From: Cephalotus follicularis
Lineage: Eukaryota; Streptophyta; Magnoliopsida; Oxalidales; Cephalotaceae
Length of the DNA stretch: 64,000 bases
Assembly (NCBI GenBank): GCA_001972305.1
Contig: BDDD01000716.1
Coordinates: forward strand, 205,737-269,736
Reading direction: 5' to 3'
In this document: positions 24,001 through 35,611 of the stretch, piece by piece
How positions within the stretch are numbered: the first letter of the stretch is position 1
Layout of the letters: every line of letters begins with the position of its first letter
Made by a program: the position numbers and the translations under genes
The notes under the pieces: generated by a model
Database searches by the model: none
Told to the model about the DNA's origin: nothing
The model's input: only the letters and a program-made list of their open reading frames with translations

Positions 24001-25068
24001 GCCGATTATGCTCTAAGGGAAGTTCATGAAGGGATTTGTGGCAACCACACTGGGGGCAGGACATTATCTCACAAGCTGCTAAGGCAAGGTTACTACTGGC
24101 CGACTATGCATCAAGATGCAATAAACTTTGTGAGGAAGTGTGACAAGTGTCAGAGGAACGCCAACATAAGTCGAAGGCCTTCTCAACCTCTGACATCACT
24201 TACGGCCCCGTGGCCCTTCGCACAATGGGGAATGGACTTCGTCGGACAATTACCTATGGCAACAGGCCAGAGGAAGTTCCTCATTGTAGCAGTTGATTAC
24301 TTCACTAAGTGGGTGGAAGAGCCCTTGGCCACGATTACAGAAAAGAACACAGAGAGTTTTGTGTGGAAGTCAATAATCTGCAGATTTGGAGTTCCAAGGA
24401 CAATTATCACAGATAATGGTAAGCAGTTTGATTGCCAAGCCTTCTGGGACTTTTGCAGAGAATGGAGAATAGAGCATAGGCTTGCCTCAGTAGCCTACCC
24501 TCAAAGCAATGGTCAAGCCGAGGTGATCAACAGAGAAATCATCTCGGGCTTGAAAAAACGGCTAGAAGACAGCAAAGGAAGGTGGACCGAGGAGTTACCA
24601 AGTGTATTATAGGCTTACAGAACCACTCCTCGGACTACAACAGGAGAATCCCCGTATAGTTTATGCTTCGGAGCCGAGGCTATGATACCAGTGGAAGTTG
24701 GAATGCAATCACCGAGAGTTGTACATTTCACTGAAGACAACAACGAAGAAGGGTTGAGATGCCTCCTCGACCTTGTGGGAGAGCTCAGAGATAAAGCTGC
24801 AATCAGAGTTGCAGCCTACCAACAAAGGGTTAGTCGCTACTACAACAAAAAAGTAAGCCCAAGACCACTAAGGTAAGGAGACTTAGTTCTACGGAACTCA
24901 GCCGTTGCAGACCCCACTGGTACCAGAGGAAAGCTAGCCCCTTCCTGGGAAGGGCCATACAAGATCAAAAGGGTCCTCCGCCCAGGAACATTCAAACTTG
25001 AAACTTTGGGGGGTAGGGAGATTGCCAGAGCTTGGAATGCCGAGCATCTGAGGAAGTACTATCAATGA
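20952..25068 (+). pseudogene. Tat-A pol: protease, RT, RNase H, archaeal-type RNase H, integrase
   Basis: Protease: ILIDSGSSADILY near 21395. A one-base frame change near 22050 separates it from RT (FIREVHYSDWLANPVLVKK; MPFGLKNAGATYQ; YIDDMLVK at about 22513). The first RNase H (LYLAATSGAVSAVLVREE, about 22950) lacks a clear catalytic Asp, as is usual for Tat. A second, archaeal-type RNase H follows with VDGSS (23370), NNEAEWEAL (23475) and SSDS-stop-LVVG (23555). Integrase has H-H-C-C (HEGICGNH...CDKCQR, about 24025-24155) and D-D-E residues in WGMDFVG (24230), ITDNG (24410) and GQAEVINRE (24510). Stops lie at 23563 (TAG, where the family has Gln), 24610 (TAG, where Trp is expected) and 24874 (TAA). 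It is catalytically recognisable but cannot be translated whole. Confidence 0.9.
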
Positions 25069-26400
25069 ATGTAAGATGTTTTTTCAATAAAAGTTTGAAA
25101 ATTTTTCAAGATATGTGTCCAACATTTAAGTTCCAAGTTTGCAAGGGACCGGAGGTCCAATGTTCAAGTCCTCAAACCTCTGAACAGCCACCGATCAGTT
25201 CCCTCAGTTCTACTTTAAGCATCTCGGACCATGCCCCCAAGGGGGCATCTCGGGATCGAAATTTCCTAAGCCTTACGGAGGCTCACTCTCAAAAGAGAAA
25301 ACCAACACAAGCCGAGGTCTCAGACAGACCAGCGAAACAAGCGTTGAAGAGCGTCCAAGGATGCATATACAAAAAGCCTCCTTCCGAGGAGCATGCAAAA
25401 GACTCCTTCCGAGGAGCACCTACATTTATCAACAAAGACTCCTTTCGAGGAGCACATCTAAAGACTTCCAAGGAAGCACTAAAGACTCCTAAGGGAGCAA
25501 ACACTGGTTGGCAACACCATGGGAACTTGTCCAACCAGACTTAAAATCGTGACTTGAAAGGCGAATCCATGGGAACTCATAATGATCAAGCTCGTCGGAC
25601 TGAGCACTTTAATACAAGTGTCTCCAAGTGGACTGAAAGCTCAGCCGACCTGCCCTAAAACATCTTAGGTCAGACGATGCTCTCCTCGGCAAACCCATGG
25701 GAACTTGACCGAGCAGACCAAGAATTCAACCTGTGAGTGCAAAAAGTTTTCTTATAATTACTTAAGCATTCTTTTAAGGGTCCTACGAGGACTGCCAAAG
25801 CTTGAGTGACCTCGTCCATGCAAGGTTAGCAAATTGGGACTAAGTTAAAAGTTCTAAGGGACTATCAGCACTTATGTACACTTGAAGCTCAAGCACGCTT
25901 GGAATCAATTAAGTCCGAGAATACATGAGTTTGTTATTACTGATTAGTTACTTAAGCCTTTTTGGAGTAAGTTGCTTATTTATGAGGAATCCGAGGTAAC
26001 AATAAGGATAAAATTCCCAAGGGAATTGCCAATTCAAGATGAAGACCGAGGAGGCAAAGCCTCTTTTACTCATACTTGTGTTAAGTTACTTAAGTTCTTT
26101 GGAGTCAAGTGCTCACTTATGCGAGGAATCCGAGATCACCATGAAGACAAAATTCCTAAAGGAATTATTAACAAGTTATATATGCAAAGGCCAACTATCA
26201 CGCAGGAAGTAATTTCGAGGCAAAGTCCAAGGATACAAGTTTTCTGTCAGTGGTTGTGTTAAGTTGCTTTTAAATTATTTTGGAGGAGTATCTGCTTCTA
26301 CGGGAAGTCATAGGTCCCAAGGGGCAAAATCCCTAAGGGGGTTGAAAGCATACAAACTAAGTGCAAACACATGAAGCCCACAATGCAAAAAAGTAAAGAC
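25069..26400 (+). other. Non-coding 3' region of Tat-A with short internal repeats
   Basis: No supported sense gene. CCGAGGA/TCCTCGG words are frequent. About 25375-25500 holds a tandem, partly palindromic unit AAGACTCCTTYCGAGGAGCA in about four copies. Between about 25960 and 26270 a block with TATGAGGAATCCGAG and AAAATTCCCAAGGGAATT is repeated imperfectly about 130 bp later (TATGCGAGGAATCCGAG; AAAATTCCTAAAGGAATT). Confidence 0.6.
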
Positions 26401-26423
26401 AATAGAGGATACAAAAACTTCTC

Positions 26424-26429
26424 TTTATT
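26424..26429 (-). terminator. Poly(A) signal of the antisense gene
   Basis: AATAAA on the minus strand (TATGAATAAAGAG), about 62 nt after the stop codon at 26491, in an AT-rich context. It is well placed for 3' end formation. Confidence 0.5.
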
Positions 26430-26490
26430 CATATGTGAAAAATTACAAGTACTAGAAGAGAAGAGATTATTACAACTAAGAAAGAAAAAG

Positions 26491-28643
26491 CTAAGCTAAG
26501 GCAGGAGGATCGGCGGAGGTGTCGTCCTCAGGAGGAGGAGGCACAAAAGGCCCAGTTTGAGGAGGAAGAGGAGTAGCAGTCTCTGAGGCAGAATCCTTGG
26601 AGGCAGGCTCAATTTCTGGTCCCTCTTCTCCAACTCCTTGTCCAGCGTTCCTTTCCAAGGCCTCCTCAGCTCTTTCCTCCTCAGCCTCGTATCCATCTGG
26701 ATAAAAATCGAAGGCCTTGGCAGCCGAGCAAAAAGCGACCTCTTCCAGGGGAACCTCTGGGTGCAGAGCCTTGACCCAATTTTTGCAAGTATAGAATCCC
26801 CGACGATAGTACTCGGAAGATTCCTTGAAGACCTCATCGCCAAAGGCATCAGAAGCCTTGAAGTCCTCCACGGAGGCTTCCATCAGACTAATGAATTCGT
26901 CAGAGGACCTAAACTCGTCAAGGGCCTCCTTCACAGCCTTGGCTTTTTCCTCCTCACGCCTCTTCAAAGACTCCTCATACTTCCTCAAGGTCTCCTCGTG
27001 TTGCTTATGCAGAGATTTGAACAGATATTGAGCCTTGGCAAGCTCTTTTTGGGCTTGATCTTTCTCTAGCACAGCCTTGTTCCTCTCCTCCGCAGTGGCC
27101 TCTTGAGCCTTGAGGACCTCCTCCAATTGAGCCTTGGCGGCCCGAGAAGTTTCCTTCTCCTCCATCACCTCCAACCTCAGCTTGTCGTTCCTCTCCAAAA
27201 TGATTGAGTAATTCTCAACCAAGAGGTGGTGGTTATTCAAAGCCTGCAAAGAAAAATGAAGTTAGAACAGAAAACAAAAGTACAAACTATACGATCAGAG
27301 GATCTTCATTTACCTCGAACTGGCTTCGCAGGCAATTGTGAACAAGGTCCTTGCTGGACCACTCCTCCCTCTCCTTTAGCTCATCCAGGAAGAGGCAGAG
27401 AGAGCTGGGGGCAAAGGGCACCCCTTGAGTATCCAGGGTAGAGGAACCCTTCCCAATTCCTTCAAGCTCTTCAATCATCCTCTCCACGTCCCGAGATGGA
27501 GGCAGGATGATGGGGACGTCCGTAGTTCGTCCGAGGATGGAGTCCATCTCGGACTCAGTGATGAGTCTCCCCTTTTTATTTGGAAACTTGTCAGAGGAAC
27601 GTTCACCAATAGGGCGTTTGGCCCCTTTACCTTTGACCGCTGCTTTTTTCAGTTGCTTGGCCCCAGCAGCAGCATCTTTGGCCCTTTGTTTGGCCCCCTC
27701 TGCAGCCTTTTTCTTAGCTGCCTCCTCGGCAATCTTTCGTCTGGCCGCTTCCACAGCAGCCTTTCGTCTGGCATCTGCCTCGGCAGCCTTTTGTTTCTCT
27801 GCTGCAGCGTCAGAGGAGGACTTAGAGCCCTTGCAAGCATTGAACAGAGCATCGAACCCTCGCCGAGAAGACATAGCTGTACAAGCAGATATCGATAATG
27901 TCAGTAAGTTAAAATTAAATTACAAGATTATAAATATGAAGACAAAAAGACGGAGGAGACGAAAGCTTTATATAGTTTTCCCCCATCTCTTGGGGCATGG
28001 ATTGGACAGGGGACCCCTCGTCCCCTGAGGCTTCCTCGACCTCGGCCGAGTGTGGGCTTGGGGCAATACTTAGTCCAGCCCGGAGCAGACGCTCCTCGGC
28101 AATGACAGAGTTCACCTCCTCGGGCTCTAAGTTGATGAGTTTATTGAGGTCCAGGTCCTCGGCCGCCACCTCGGACTCGTGACATCTAACGAGAAAACCT
28201 ATTATGAAGCTCCACGATTGTGGTTGAAGCAGAGAAGGGTGGACTTTGAATGCCTCCAAAATCGACAAGGCAAAGGTAGGAACAGGGATCCTCAGACCAT
28301 GAGCAAGAGCCCCCTCGAAGACAACGAAAAGGCCCTCTTTACTCTTGGTGACCGTCCGAGGATCCCTGGGAAGACAGAATCTCAGCCCAGAGGGGAAGTT
28401 GAACTTGGAAGTTAGTTCAACCACGTCCTCCTGTGAGAGAGCACTGACACCAAAGCCATCAGGGGCAGAGGAGTCAGCCTCGGTGACGGGAAGGGTTGGT
28501 TCACCCACTGCAGCCCCCATGCTACCCCCAGATGGAAGGGGACCCTCGGATGGATGGGAACTCTCAGCAGGGGGGATCACTATAGCCAAAGGCTCAACCT
28601 CCAGGGGAGGAGAGAGCCTAGCAGTGCGTTTGGTTCTAGCCAT
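26491..28643 (-). CDS. Antisense spliced gene of Tat-A: 'putative gypsy type transposon' domain plus coiled-coil protein
   Basis: Three open minus-strand segments form one gene. Segment 1 (28643 to about 27960) starts with ATG: MARTKRTARLSPP. It contains LSQEDVVELTSKFNFPSGL, GLFVVFEGALAHGLRIPVP and FALSILEAFKVHPSLLQPQ, which match my memory of the Pfam 'Putative gypsy type transposon' domain (PF04195). Segment 2 (27876-27314, 187 codons from its ATG) is Ala/Lys/Arg-rich with basic patches (KGKGAKRP, NKKGR). A 70-nt intron (27313-27244, GTAAAT...TTTGCAG) joins it in phase 0 to segment 3 (27243-26491), a Glu/Lys/Arg-rich predicted coiled coil with an acidic/Pro tail. An acceptor (TTGTACAG) precedes segment 2, but I found no strong in-phase donor after segment 1, so that junction is unresolved. 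There are no internal stops. Tat elements are known to carry antisense extra ORFs; their function is unknown, and nuclear localisation is only inferred. Confidence 0.8.
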
Positions 28644-28732
28644 CTAGGTCAAAATAAACAAGATAGACGAAGAGAAAGCGAAAAGGAAAGGCAAGAATCA
28701 GTTTAAGAACAGTAACAGGAGTGCAAACTTAC
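28644..28732 (-). other. Predicted 5'-UTR intron of the antisense gene
   Basis: The minus strand reads CTGA/GTAAGTTT at 28732 (near-consensus donor) and a T-rich tract ending GACCTAG/ATGGCTAG at 28644, so the start codon follows the acceptor directly. Its length would be 89 nt. The prediction is from sequence only. Confidence 0.6.
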
Positions 28733-28855
28733 TCAGAAACTTGATTGAAGATGATTAGAAGACGAAGGTTGGGGTTGAAGAACTGTAAATCTCAAACTCT
28801 CAAGTGTAAGCAAAAAGCAATAAGGCGTAAAAGAGTGGATTAGTGTTTTAGGGTT

Positions 28856-28864
28856 CCTTTTATA
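28856..28864 (-). promoter_or_regulatory. TATA box of the antisense gene
   Basis: The minus strand reads CCTATAAAAGGAACCC, a strong TATA match about 220 bp before the start codon at 28643, leaving room for a short 5' UTR and an 89-nt intron. It lies outside the LTR, so the antisense gene would have its own promoter. Confidence 0.65.
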
Positions 28865-29259
28865 GGCCCCAACTTTAATCCTGGCCCTCCATCTAGCAAA
28901 GATCTAAGGGTTGAGAAACCAACCGACATTCCAAGAGCGGGAAACGAAGCGGCAGAGGCGGGAAACGCTCTGCTCGTGCCATGTGTTAAGCATGTTTAAT
29001 ACGTTACTTAAGTGCAATGATGTGGGTTCATTCACGAGGACCAACGGATGGGACATGAGAAGACAAGGGGACAGGTTTGATCCTCTACCAAGACACATCC
29101 CACATCCCAACATTTTTCAAAAAATAATACAAGGCAGTTTTTGTTCTCGGCTGATTCATGAGAAGAGGATTAATGGCAAGCTTAGCAAAGGTGAATTGCC
29201 TAGGCCACGGCTCTCAACTCTGCTCCTTCTCCTCTGACCACGGTCAGAGAACAAGGACC

Positions 29260-29270
29260 AGGGGGGCATA
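29260..29270 (+). promoter_or_regulatory. Tat-A polypurine tract
   Basis: AGGGGGGCATA directly precedes the 3' LTR start TGATGTGGGG at 29271. This is the standard priming site for plus-strand DNA synthesis. Confidence 0.75.
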
Positions 29271-30305
29271 TGATGTGGGGAAAAGTTAAGTTAAATAAAA
29301 AAGCAACACGTGTCCTCATCCAAGCACTACCAGGTGTCTAAGTGACTCAACAATTGATGAATTAAAGGCAGAGGAAGCCTGTTGGCCAACAGAACAGTGG
29401 TTAAAGGAGGATTCTTCCTCGGCATAAGTGCCGAGGACCCGTCCAGTGATTCCAGTACAAAAATTATCCTCCTCGGATCCAGGTCCGAGGACGCAATTTG
29501 AAGCAACCCAGCCGAGGACACCCTCGGCCACATAACAGGCGATCTATGCCAAGTGCATCTGTGGAAGGAGAAGAATTAGGAGCCAAGGGACGACTATCTT
29601 ATTAGCCCAAAAGCAGCTCCTCTCCTCGGACTCAGAGCCAGAAGACCACATCCAAGGTGTAAGGGCCAAGGACTTCCTCGGCCCAAAGTATCTACCGGAC
29701 ATAAAACAGGGGGCACGCCCCCCACTATACAGAAGCCGAGGACCTCCTACTCAGACGTACTCCAATTCGTTTCATCATCGGAACCGTGGCGGTGACTCAC
29801 TTTCCTCTAAAGCCATGCAGACGGAGGACCACAACCTTATCTACAGGATAAGGAGATTATCTTCAGCGGATTTGTTGGGATTCATACTTATCCAAATGAA
29901 GAGTTAGAGTCATAATCAACTACAACAAAGGAAAGAAGAGATAATTCAGGCGGAGAAAAGGGGAATGACCGAGATCCTCGGCATTTCCCTAGGGGATAAC
30001 ATCAACCTCCATTTTTCACGCTCTAGCAGTTACAAAAACTCTACTATAAATACAAGTTCAACAGACTGAACAAAGGTGAGCAATTTTTACATTACAAAGA
30101 GCATTATTTCATCTGCACATTGTCTAACTTGAGCGTCGGAGTGTCCCCGGGAGAACAACCTCCTGGGCTTTCCACCATTTTTGCTACCTTGTGCAGGTGT
30201 CCGAGATCAACCTCTTCCTCAATGCATACTTTGACCAGCGTTTCTCTCTACAAATAAAAGTCCTCCACGTAGGATACTGTTGAGAGAAGGATTTCTGTAT
30301 CAACA
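29271..30305 (+). repeat. Tat-A 3' LTR (complete, about 1035 bp)
   Basis: Begins TGATGTGGGG after the polypurine tract and ends GTATCAACA. The TATA box TATAAATA lies at 30045-30052. The first half is rich in CCGAGGA/TCCTCGG words, as is the internal region. It continues into unrelated AT-rich DNA. Confidence 0.9.
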
Positions 30306-31631
30306 TATATAATGCTAAAAAATTCAGATTATAATCACATAATCCTTATAGTTTTATAAATAACAAATATCATTTAAAATTGATATATATAAAAAGTCAA
30401 TTTTATACCTAAACCTTATCATCTGAGTCACTGTTGCAAGTACTAAAATCAATGGTCGATTTTGAAAAATGTCCCAGTTGTTGAACCTATTCGTTTCCTG
30501 GAAATTAAAAGCGATAATAAGCATTAGGATGGCTGTTGCAGGTACGAAAATAAGCATGTTACTTTTAGGAGAAAAAAATTCTAAAATTGTGTCATTGAAG
30601 CAGTGCAGTTTAAGATTTCATTTTTACCAATCTAAGAATAGATAGCATAATCTCAAACAATTGGACCTATAAAAAACTGTGAAAAGTGTTGGTTTTTTCA
30701 TTTTAGATATGAGAAGTGTGATATTAACGGGGAACAAATATGACTTTTAACAAAACTCAAGTGCTCCAGCACTCTCTAATAGAAAGCTATCATAACCCTA
30801 AGATTTATGAAAGAAAAAAAAAACACAAAAACAAAATCATGCCGATACCACTACAGATAAAGTGAAATAGAACCTAACTTAGCATAAAGCAGAATCAATG
30901 TCTAATATTAGTCTTCTTTTTTACCTCTACATTGAACAAAATAGTACAAAAAGGGGAAAATGGCCATCAATTCTCTGTTCAGTTGCAAAGAAATGAAAGC
31001 AATGCATTTTTTAAAATTATCAGCTAATTAGCTAAGCCGTGATCAAGGAAAATAGCAAAAGAAGGTGAAAAGGCTTGTTTGGTAGCTAAGAAAATGTGGA
31101 TTCAAAAAAAGAAAAGAAAAAGCGATTTTTAAAAACTTTAATTCAAAAATCTTGAGGCGATCTGGCTCAATTCGAAAATCCCGATGTTGACCTCGCTCAT
31201 GTACAGCACGCCCGATCACTCCTCATGAGGAGGTAATCGTGGCTCAGGGCCCACATGAAGCCGGAGGTGGCGACAGTGGGCATGGGTAGGGAGATAAGCT
31301 CGGCCACGACCCGCTTCAAGGAGTTGCTCATGTTGTGGAGGCGGTGGCGTGCTTGTGTGTAGCCGGCAGCTTGGGTCCAGTTGAGTTCGAAGCCGTTGGA
31401 GTTATTGCCTTGGGAAGTGGTGATCAAAGCCGAGCCTTGTCTTGGGAGAGATCCAAGTGTGGTGTTGGGAGAGATCCGAGAGCATGGGTGACTTGTCCTG
31501 AGAAAGTGTGGTGTTGGGAGGATCATTTGGCTTAGGAGGACCAGAACTCTGCGAGGGTATTTTGGAAAATAATAAAAATTTAGACAGAAATCCTTGCTTT
31601 TAAGGGTGTTATTTATAAACTATAAGGATTA
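30306..31631. other. Intergenic DNA with a GC-rich island at 31150-31545
   Basis: AT-rich and without a gene to about 31130. The island at 31150-31545 is much more GC-rich. On the minus strand it carries an open frame (31526-31197) containing NGFELNWTQAAGYTQARHRL and HNMSNSLKRVVAELISLP. I do not recognise it. It may be a fragment of a host gene or of an element. A near-duplicated GTGTGGTGTTGGGAG lies at about 31460 and 31507. Confidence 0.4.
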
Positions 31632-31854
31632 TGTTATAAACTTCTGTGATTAACTAACAACCGAAGATTGCACTATAAAGAATTTCAGAGAGAAAATGAG
31701 AGAGAATAAGAGATTTCTTATTATGAATTCTTTAATTTCTTCTTAACATTACATTCATATTTATAGGAGTTTAGGGGGTTGTTGGAATAGTAATTGGGTT
31801 GTTGGAATAGTAATTCATACCTAATTTTGCCTAACTTTGACTAATTTTACAATA
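31632..31854 (-). repeat. Copia 3' LTR
   Basis: Plus strand from TGTTATAAACTTCTGTG to TTTTACAATA. The adjacent minus-strand polypurine tract AATAGGGAG (31855-31863) fixes the edge at 31854. Versus the other LTR it lacks about 10 bp (CCTAGTTTTG) and differs at several bases. Confidence 0.9.
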
Positions 31855-31998
31855 CTCCCTATTGAATTTCTATTACATATTACTATGACTGCCTCGTTAA
31901 AACCTTGTTAGGAAAAACCCATTGGGATAAAAACATTTGCGAAGGAAAAAGAGTACAGTCTCCCCCTGAAACAAAACTTCACAAGTTCTTGAACTGTA

Positions 31999-34900
31999 TT
32001 AATGAAGATCTTTAATCTGACGCATCCCAATATCATGTCTGAGCTTCTTGAATGTAGTACCTAGTAATGCCTTCGTAAATAAATCCGCTAAATTGTCACT
32101 GGATCGGATTTGTTGTACATCAATATCACCCTTTTTCTGAAGTTCATGGGTGTAGAAGAATTTTGGTGAAATATGTTTCGTTCGATCTCCCTTGATATAT
32201 CCTCCTCTGAGTTGTGTAATGCAAGCAGCATTATCTTTATATATTACAGTGGGATTATTTCTAATCGAGGATAGTCCACATGATTCTTGTATATGTTGAA
32301 TCATTGATCTCAACCATATACATTCTCGGCTTGCTTCATGAATTGCAATGATCTCTGAATGATTTGAAGAAGTTGCTGTCATTGTCTGTTTTGTTGATCG
32401 CCATGATATAGCAGTGTCACAAAAGGTAAAGACATAACCGGTTTGTGATCTTGCTTTATGTGGATCAGACAAGTATCCAGCATCAGCATATCCAATCAAT
32501 GTTGATTTTGTGCCCCTTGGATAAAATAGACACATATCAGTGCTTCCACGCAGATAGCACATTATATGCTTAATTCCATTCCAGTGCCTTCTCGTTGGTG
32601 TCGAGCTATATCTTGCTAGTAAATTGACAGATAATGCAATATCAGGTCTTGTGCAATTTGCAAGATACAATAGTGCTCCAATAGCGCTAAGATAAGGAAC
32701 TTCAGGTCCAAGGATTTCTTCTCCTTCTTCTTGGGACGAAATTGATCCTTCTTGACATCAAGAGATCGGACTACCATTGGAGTGCTTAGAGGATAAGCTT
32801 TGTCCATGTTGAATCGACTAAGAACCTTTTCAGTGTATGTGGATTTATGGATGAAGATCCCAGATGATATGTGCTCCACCTGTATACCAAGACAAAATTT
32901 TGTTTTTCCAAGATCTTTCATTTCAAACTCACCCTTTAAATATGTCGCAGTCTTTGTAAGTTCCTCATAAGTACCTACAAGATTTAAATCATCCACATAT
33001 ACTGCAATAATAGCAAATCTATCGTTAGATTTTTTTGATAAAAATACATGGGCATATTTGATCATTTGTATACCTTTCTTTGATTAAATATTCACTTAGT
33101 CGATTGTACCACATTCGACCAGATTGTTTCAATCCATACAACGAACATTGTAGCTTAATTGAATACATGTGGCGAGATTTGTTCGATTCAGGAACTTTAA
33201 ATCCATCAGGAATTCTCATGTATATGTCACTATCAAATGACCCATATAAGTATGATGTCACTACGTCCATAAGACGAGTTTCAAGTCCGTTCGAAGCAGC
33301 CATACTAATTAGGAATCAAAAAGTGATTCCATCCATAACTGGAGAATATGTTTCCTGGTAATCAATACCTGGTCTCTGTGAGAACCCTTGAGCTACAAGC
33401 CTTGCTTTGTATCTCACAATTTCATTTTGCTCATTTCATTTTCGGACAAATATCCATCTGAATCCAACAGGGGTTACACCATTTGGTGTTTAAATTATTG
33501 GTCCAAATACTTCTCGTTTGGACAAAGATTGCAACTCTGCTTGTATTGCATCCTTCCATTTTGGCCAATCATTTCTTCGTTGACATTGTTCAACACTTTG
33601 TGGTTCAGGATCCATAACATGATTTGTAATATCCAATGCAACGACATAGGCAAATTTGCCATTAACTATAATCTCATCTCGATTCCATATTTGATCATTA
33701 TGTGCATAATTAATCGAGACTTCTTGATTTTGAAATCCAACAGCCTCTTCAGGGCTTTGTACTCTCTCTGGAGTCAATGTGGGTTCTAATAACACATTCT
33801 CTTGTGTTAATGTTATTTCAGGGTTTTGCACACTACCTTTATTTGCCTTTATTTTTTGTGGTACTATATCTTTGGCACCAAGTGGTCTACCACGTTTCAA
33901 CTGTGGTTTAGACTTTAATATATCGATTGAGTTTTCACTAGCTTTAGATATATCAATTCTTGCTGGAGCATTCACAGCTGGTATATAAGATTTTACCACT
34001 TTTTGAGCATCATTAAATGCATCTGGCATTTGATTAGCAATATTTTGCAAATTAATGATCCTTTGAACTTGTAGTTCACATTCATTTGTACGTGGATCAA
34101 AACTATGTAATCTTGATGCTTTCCATGAAATTTCATTGTCATTTTTCAATAAAATCTTGTCTCCCCCTAATACTGGAAAAACCAATTCATCAAAGTGGCA
34201 GTCTGCATAACGTGCAGTAAACATGTCACCTGTTAATGGTTCAAGATACCTTATAATTGATGGAGAATCAAATCCCACATAAATGCCAAGTCTACGTTGT
34301 GGTCCCATCTTGCTCCGCTGAGGAGGTGAAATAAGGACATATACTGCACATCCAAACACTCTTAAGTGTGCTATGTTTGGTTCTTGACCAAGAACAAGTT
34401 GTAATGGAGAATATTTATGATATGAAGTCGGTCTTATACGTATAAGGGCCGCAGCATGCAATATCGCATGTCCTCAAGCTGAAATGGGTAACTTTGATCT
34501 CATCAATAAAGGACGAGCAATCAATTAAAGTCTCTTTATAAGAGATTCGGCTAACCCATTTTGGGTGTGTACATGAGGAACAAGATGTTCAATGACAATT
34601 CCTATTGCCATACAATATTCATCAAATGCTTTGGAGCAAAATTCAGCAGCATTATCTAGTCGAATAGACTTTATAGGATGATCTGAAAATTGTGCTTGCA
34701 ATTTATTTATTTGAGCCAATAGTCTCGCAAATGCAACATTGCAAGTTGAAAGTAAGCATACATGCAACCATCTTGTCGATGCATCTATTAAGAACATGAA
34801 ATACCGAAATGGTCCAGATGATGGATTAATCGGTCCACAAATATCTCCTTGAATTCTCTCTAAGAATTTTGGAGATTCTACAACGACTTTTGTTGTAGAT

Positions 34901-35430
34901 GGTCTTATAATTAGTTTTCCCTACGAACAAGCAACACAATGGTTCTCATTATTCAATAGCATTTTCTGCTCTTTAAGTGGATGGCCATGTGAACTTTCAA
35001 TGATTCGACGCATCATTGTCACACCTGGGTGGCCTAGCCGTTCATGCCAAATCATGAACCCTTTTAAGTCTATGACTTTTGAATTCACAACATTATGAGA
35101 TTCAATTGCTCTTATTTTCATAATGTATAGCCCAGAAGATAGTCTAGAGAGTTTCTCCAATATTTGCTTTCGGCCGGAAGCATTACCAGTGATATAAAGA
35201 TATTATTTGTCATTTTCATTTGTGGTTTCAATATGATAACCATTACGACGAATATCTTTGAAACTAAGCAAGTTTCTTCTAGACTTTATCGAATATAAAG
35301 CATCTGTGATGTGCATTTGTGTTCCATTTGATAACACAAAGCTGGACATCCCAGAACCTTCAATTAAGTCGATGTACCAGAAATTGTTCCAACATTAGCT
35401 TTTGCTATTGTCAAATGTGAAAAATATTTT
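31999..35430 (-). pseudogene. Copia pol: integrase, reverse transcriptase, RNase H
   Basis: Minus-strand pieces in order: pre-integrase WHERLGHPG...CVAC (35160-34921); integrase core with FLIDAST, IRLDNAAEF and GLAESL as the D-D-E residues (34797-34525); linker with HLRVFGCAVYV and IYVGFDSPSIIRYLEP (34461-33490); RT with GSFDSDIYMRIPDGF, SLYGLKQSGRMWY and the active site YVDDLNLVG (33303-32616); RNase H with GYADAGYLSDPHKARSQTGY and KHISPKFFYTHEL (32670-31999). Frames change or stop between pieces. Canonical residues remain, so decay is mostly by stops and indels. Confidence 0.9.
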
Positions 35431-35611
35431 TCATTCTGAAGTATTGTGTATGTTGTTGCACTGTCAGCTATGCATATATCTCCAATAGCCATTGTATGAT
35501 GATCTATAGATAAAAACACACATGTTATTGATAAATATAACTATGTTGCATTTATTATTTCATAAGCACTTTATTCAAAAGTGATAAACATTAAAACAAT
35601 GACATACAATA

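Larger units (their letters stand above)
18877..30305 (+). mobile_element. Tat/Retand-lineage Ty3/gypsy retrotransposon (Tat-A)
   Basis: The order is truncated 5' LTR (18877-19371), PBS (19374), gag, protease, RT, degenerate RNase H, a second archaeal-type RNase H, integrase (to 25068), a 4-kb 3' region carrying an antisense gene (28864-26424), polypurine tract (29260) and 3' LTR (29271-30305). The extra RNase H and the antisense gene between integrase and 3' LTR are hallmarks of the Tat lineage. The shared 495 bp of the two LTRs differ at four positions by my count. The first 540 bp of the 5' LTR are lost, so no target duplication can be seen. Sense coding is interrupted by six in-frame stops and two frameshifts. 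Confidence 0.93.

Noticed and set aside
27424..28028. Plus-strand open frames (27425-27898, 27507-28028) as sense accessory genes of Tat-A
   Set aside because: They mirror the antisense exons, start at arbitrary codons and lack a domain. The minus-strand reading has promoter, splice sites and poly(A) signal.
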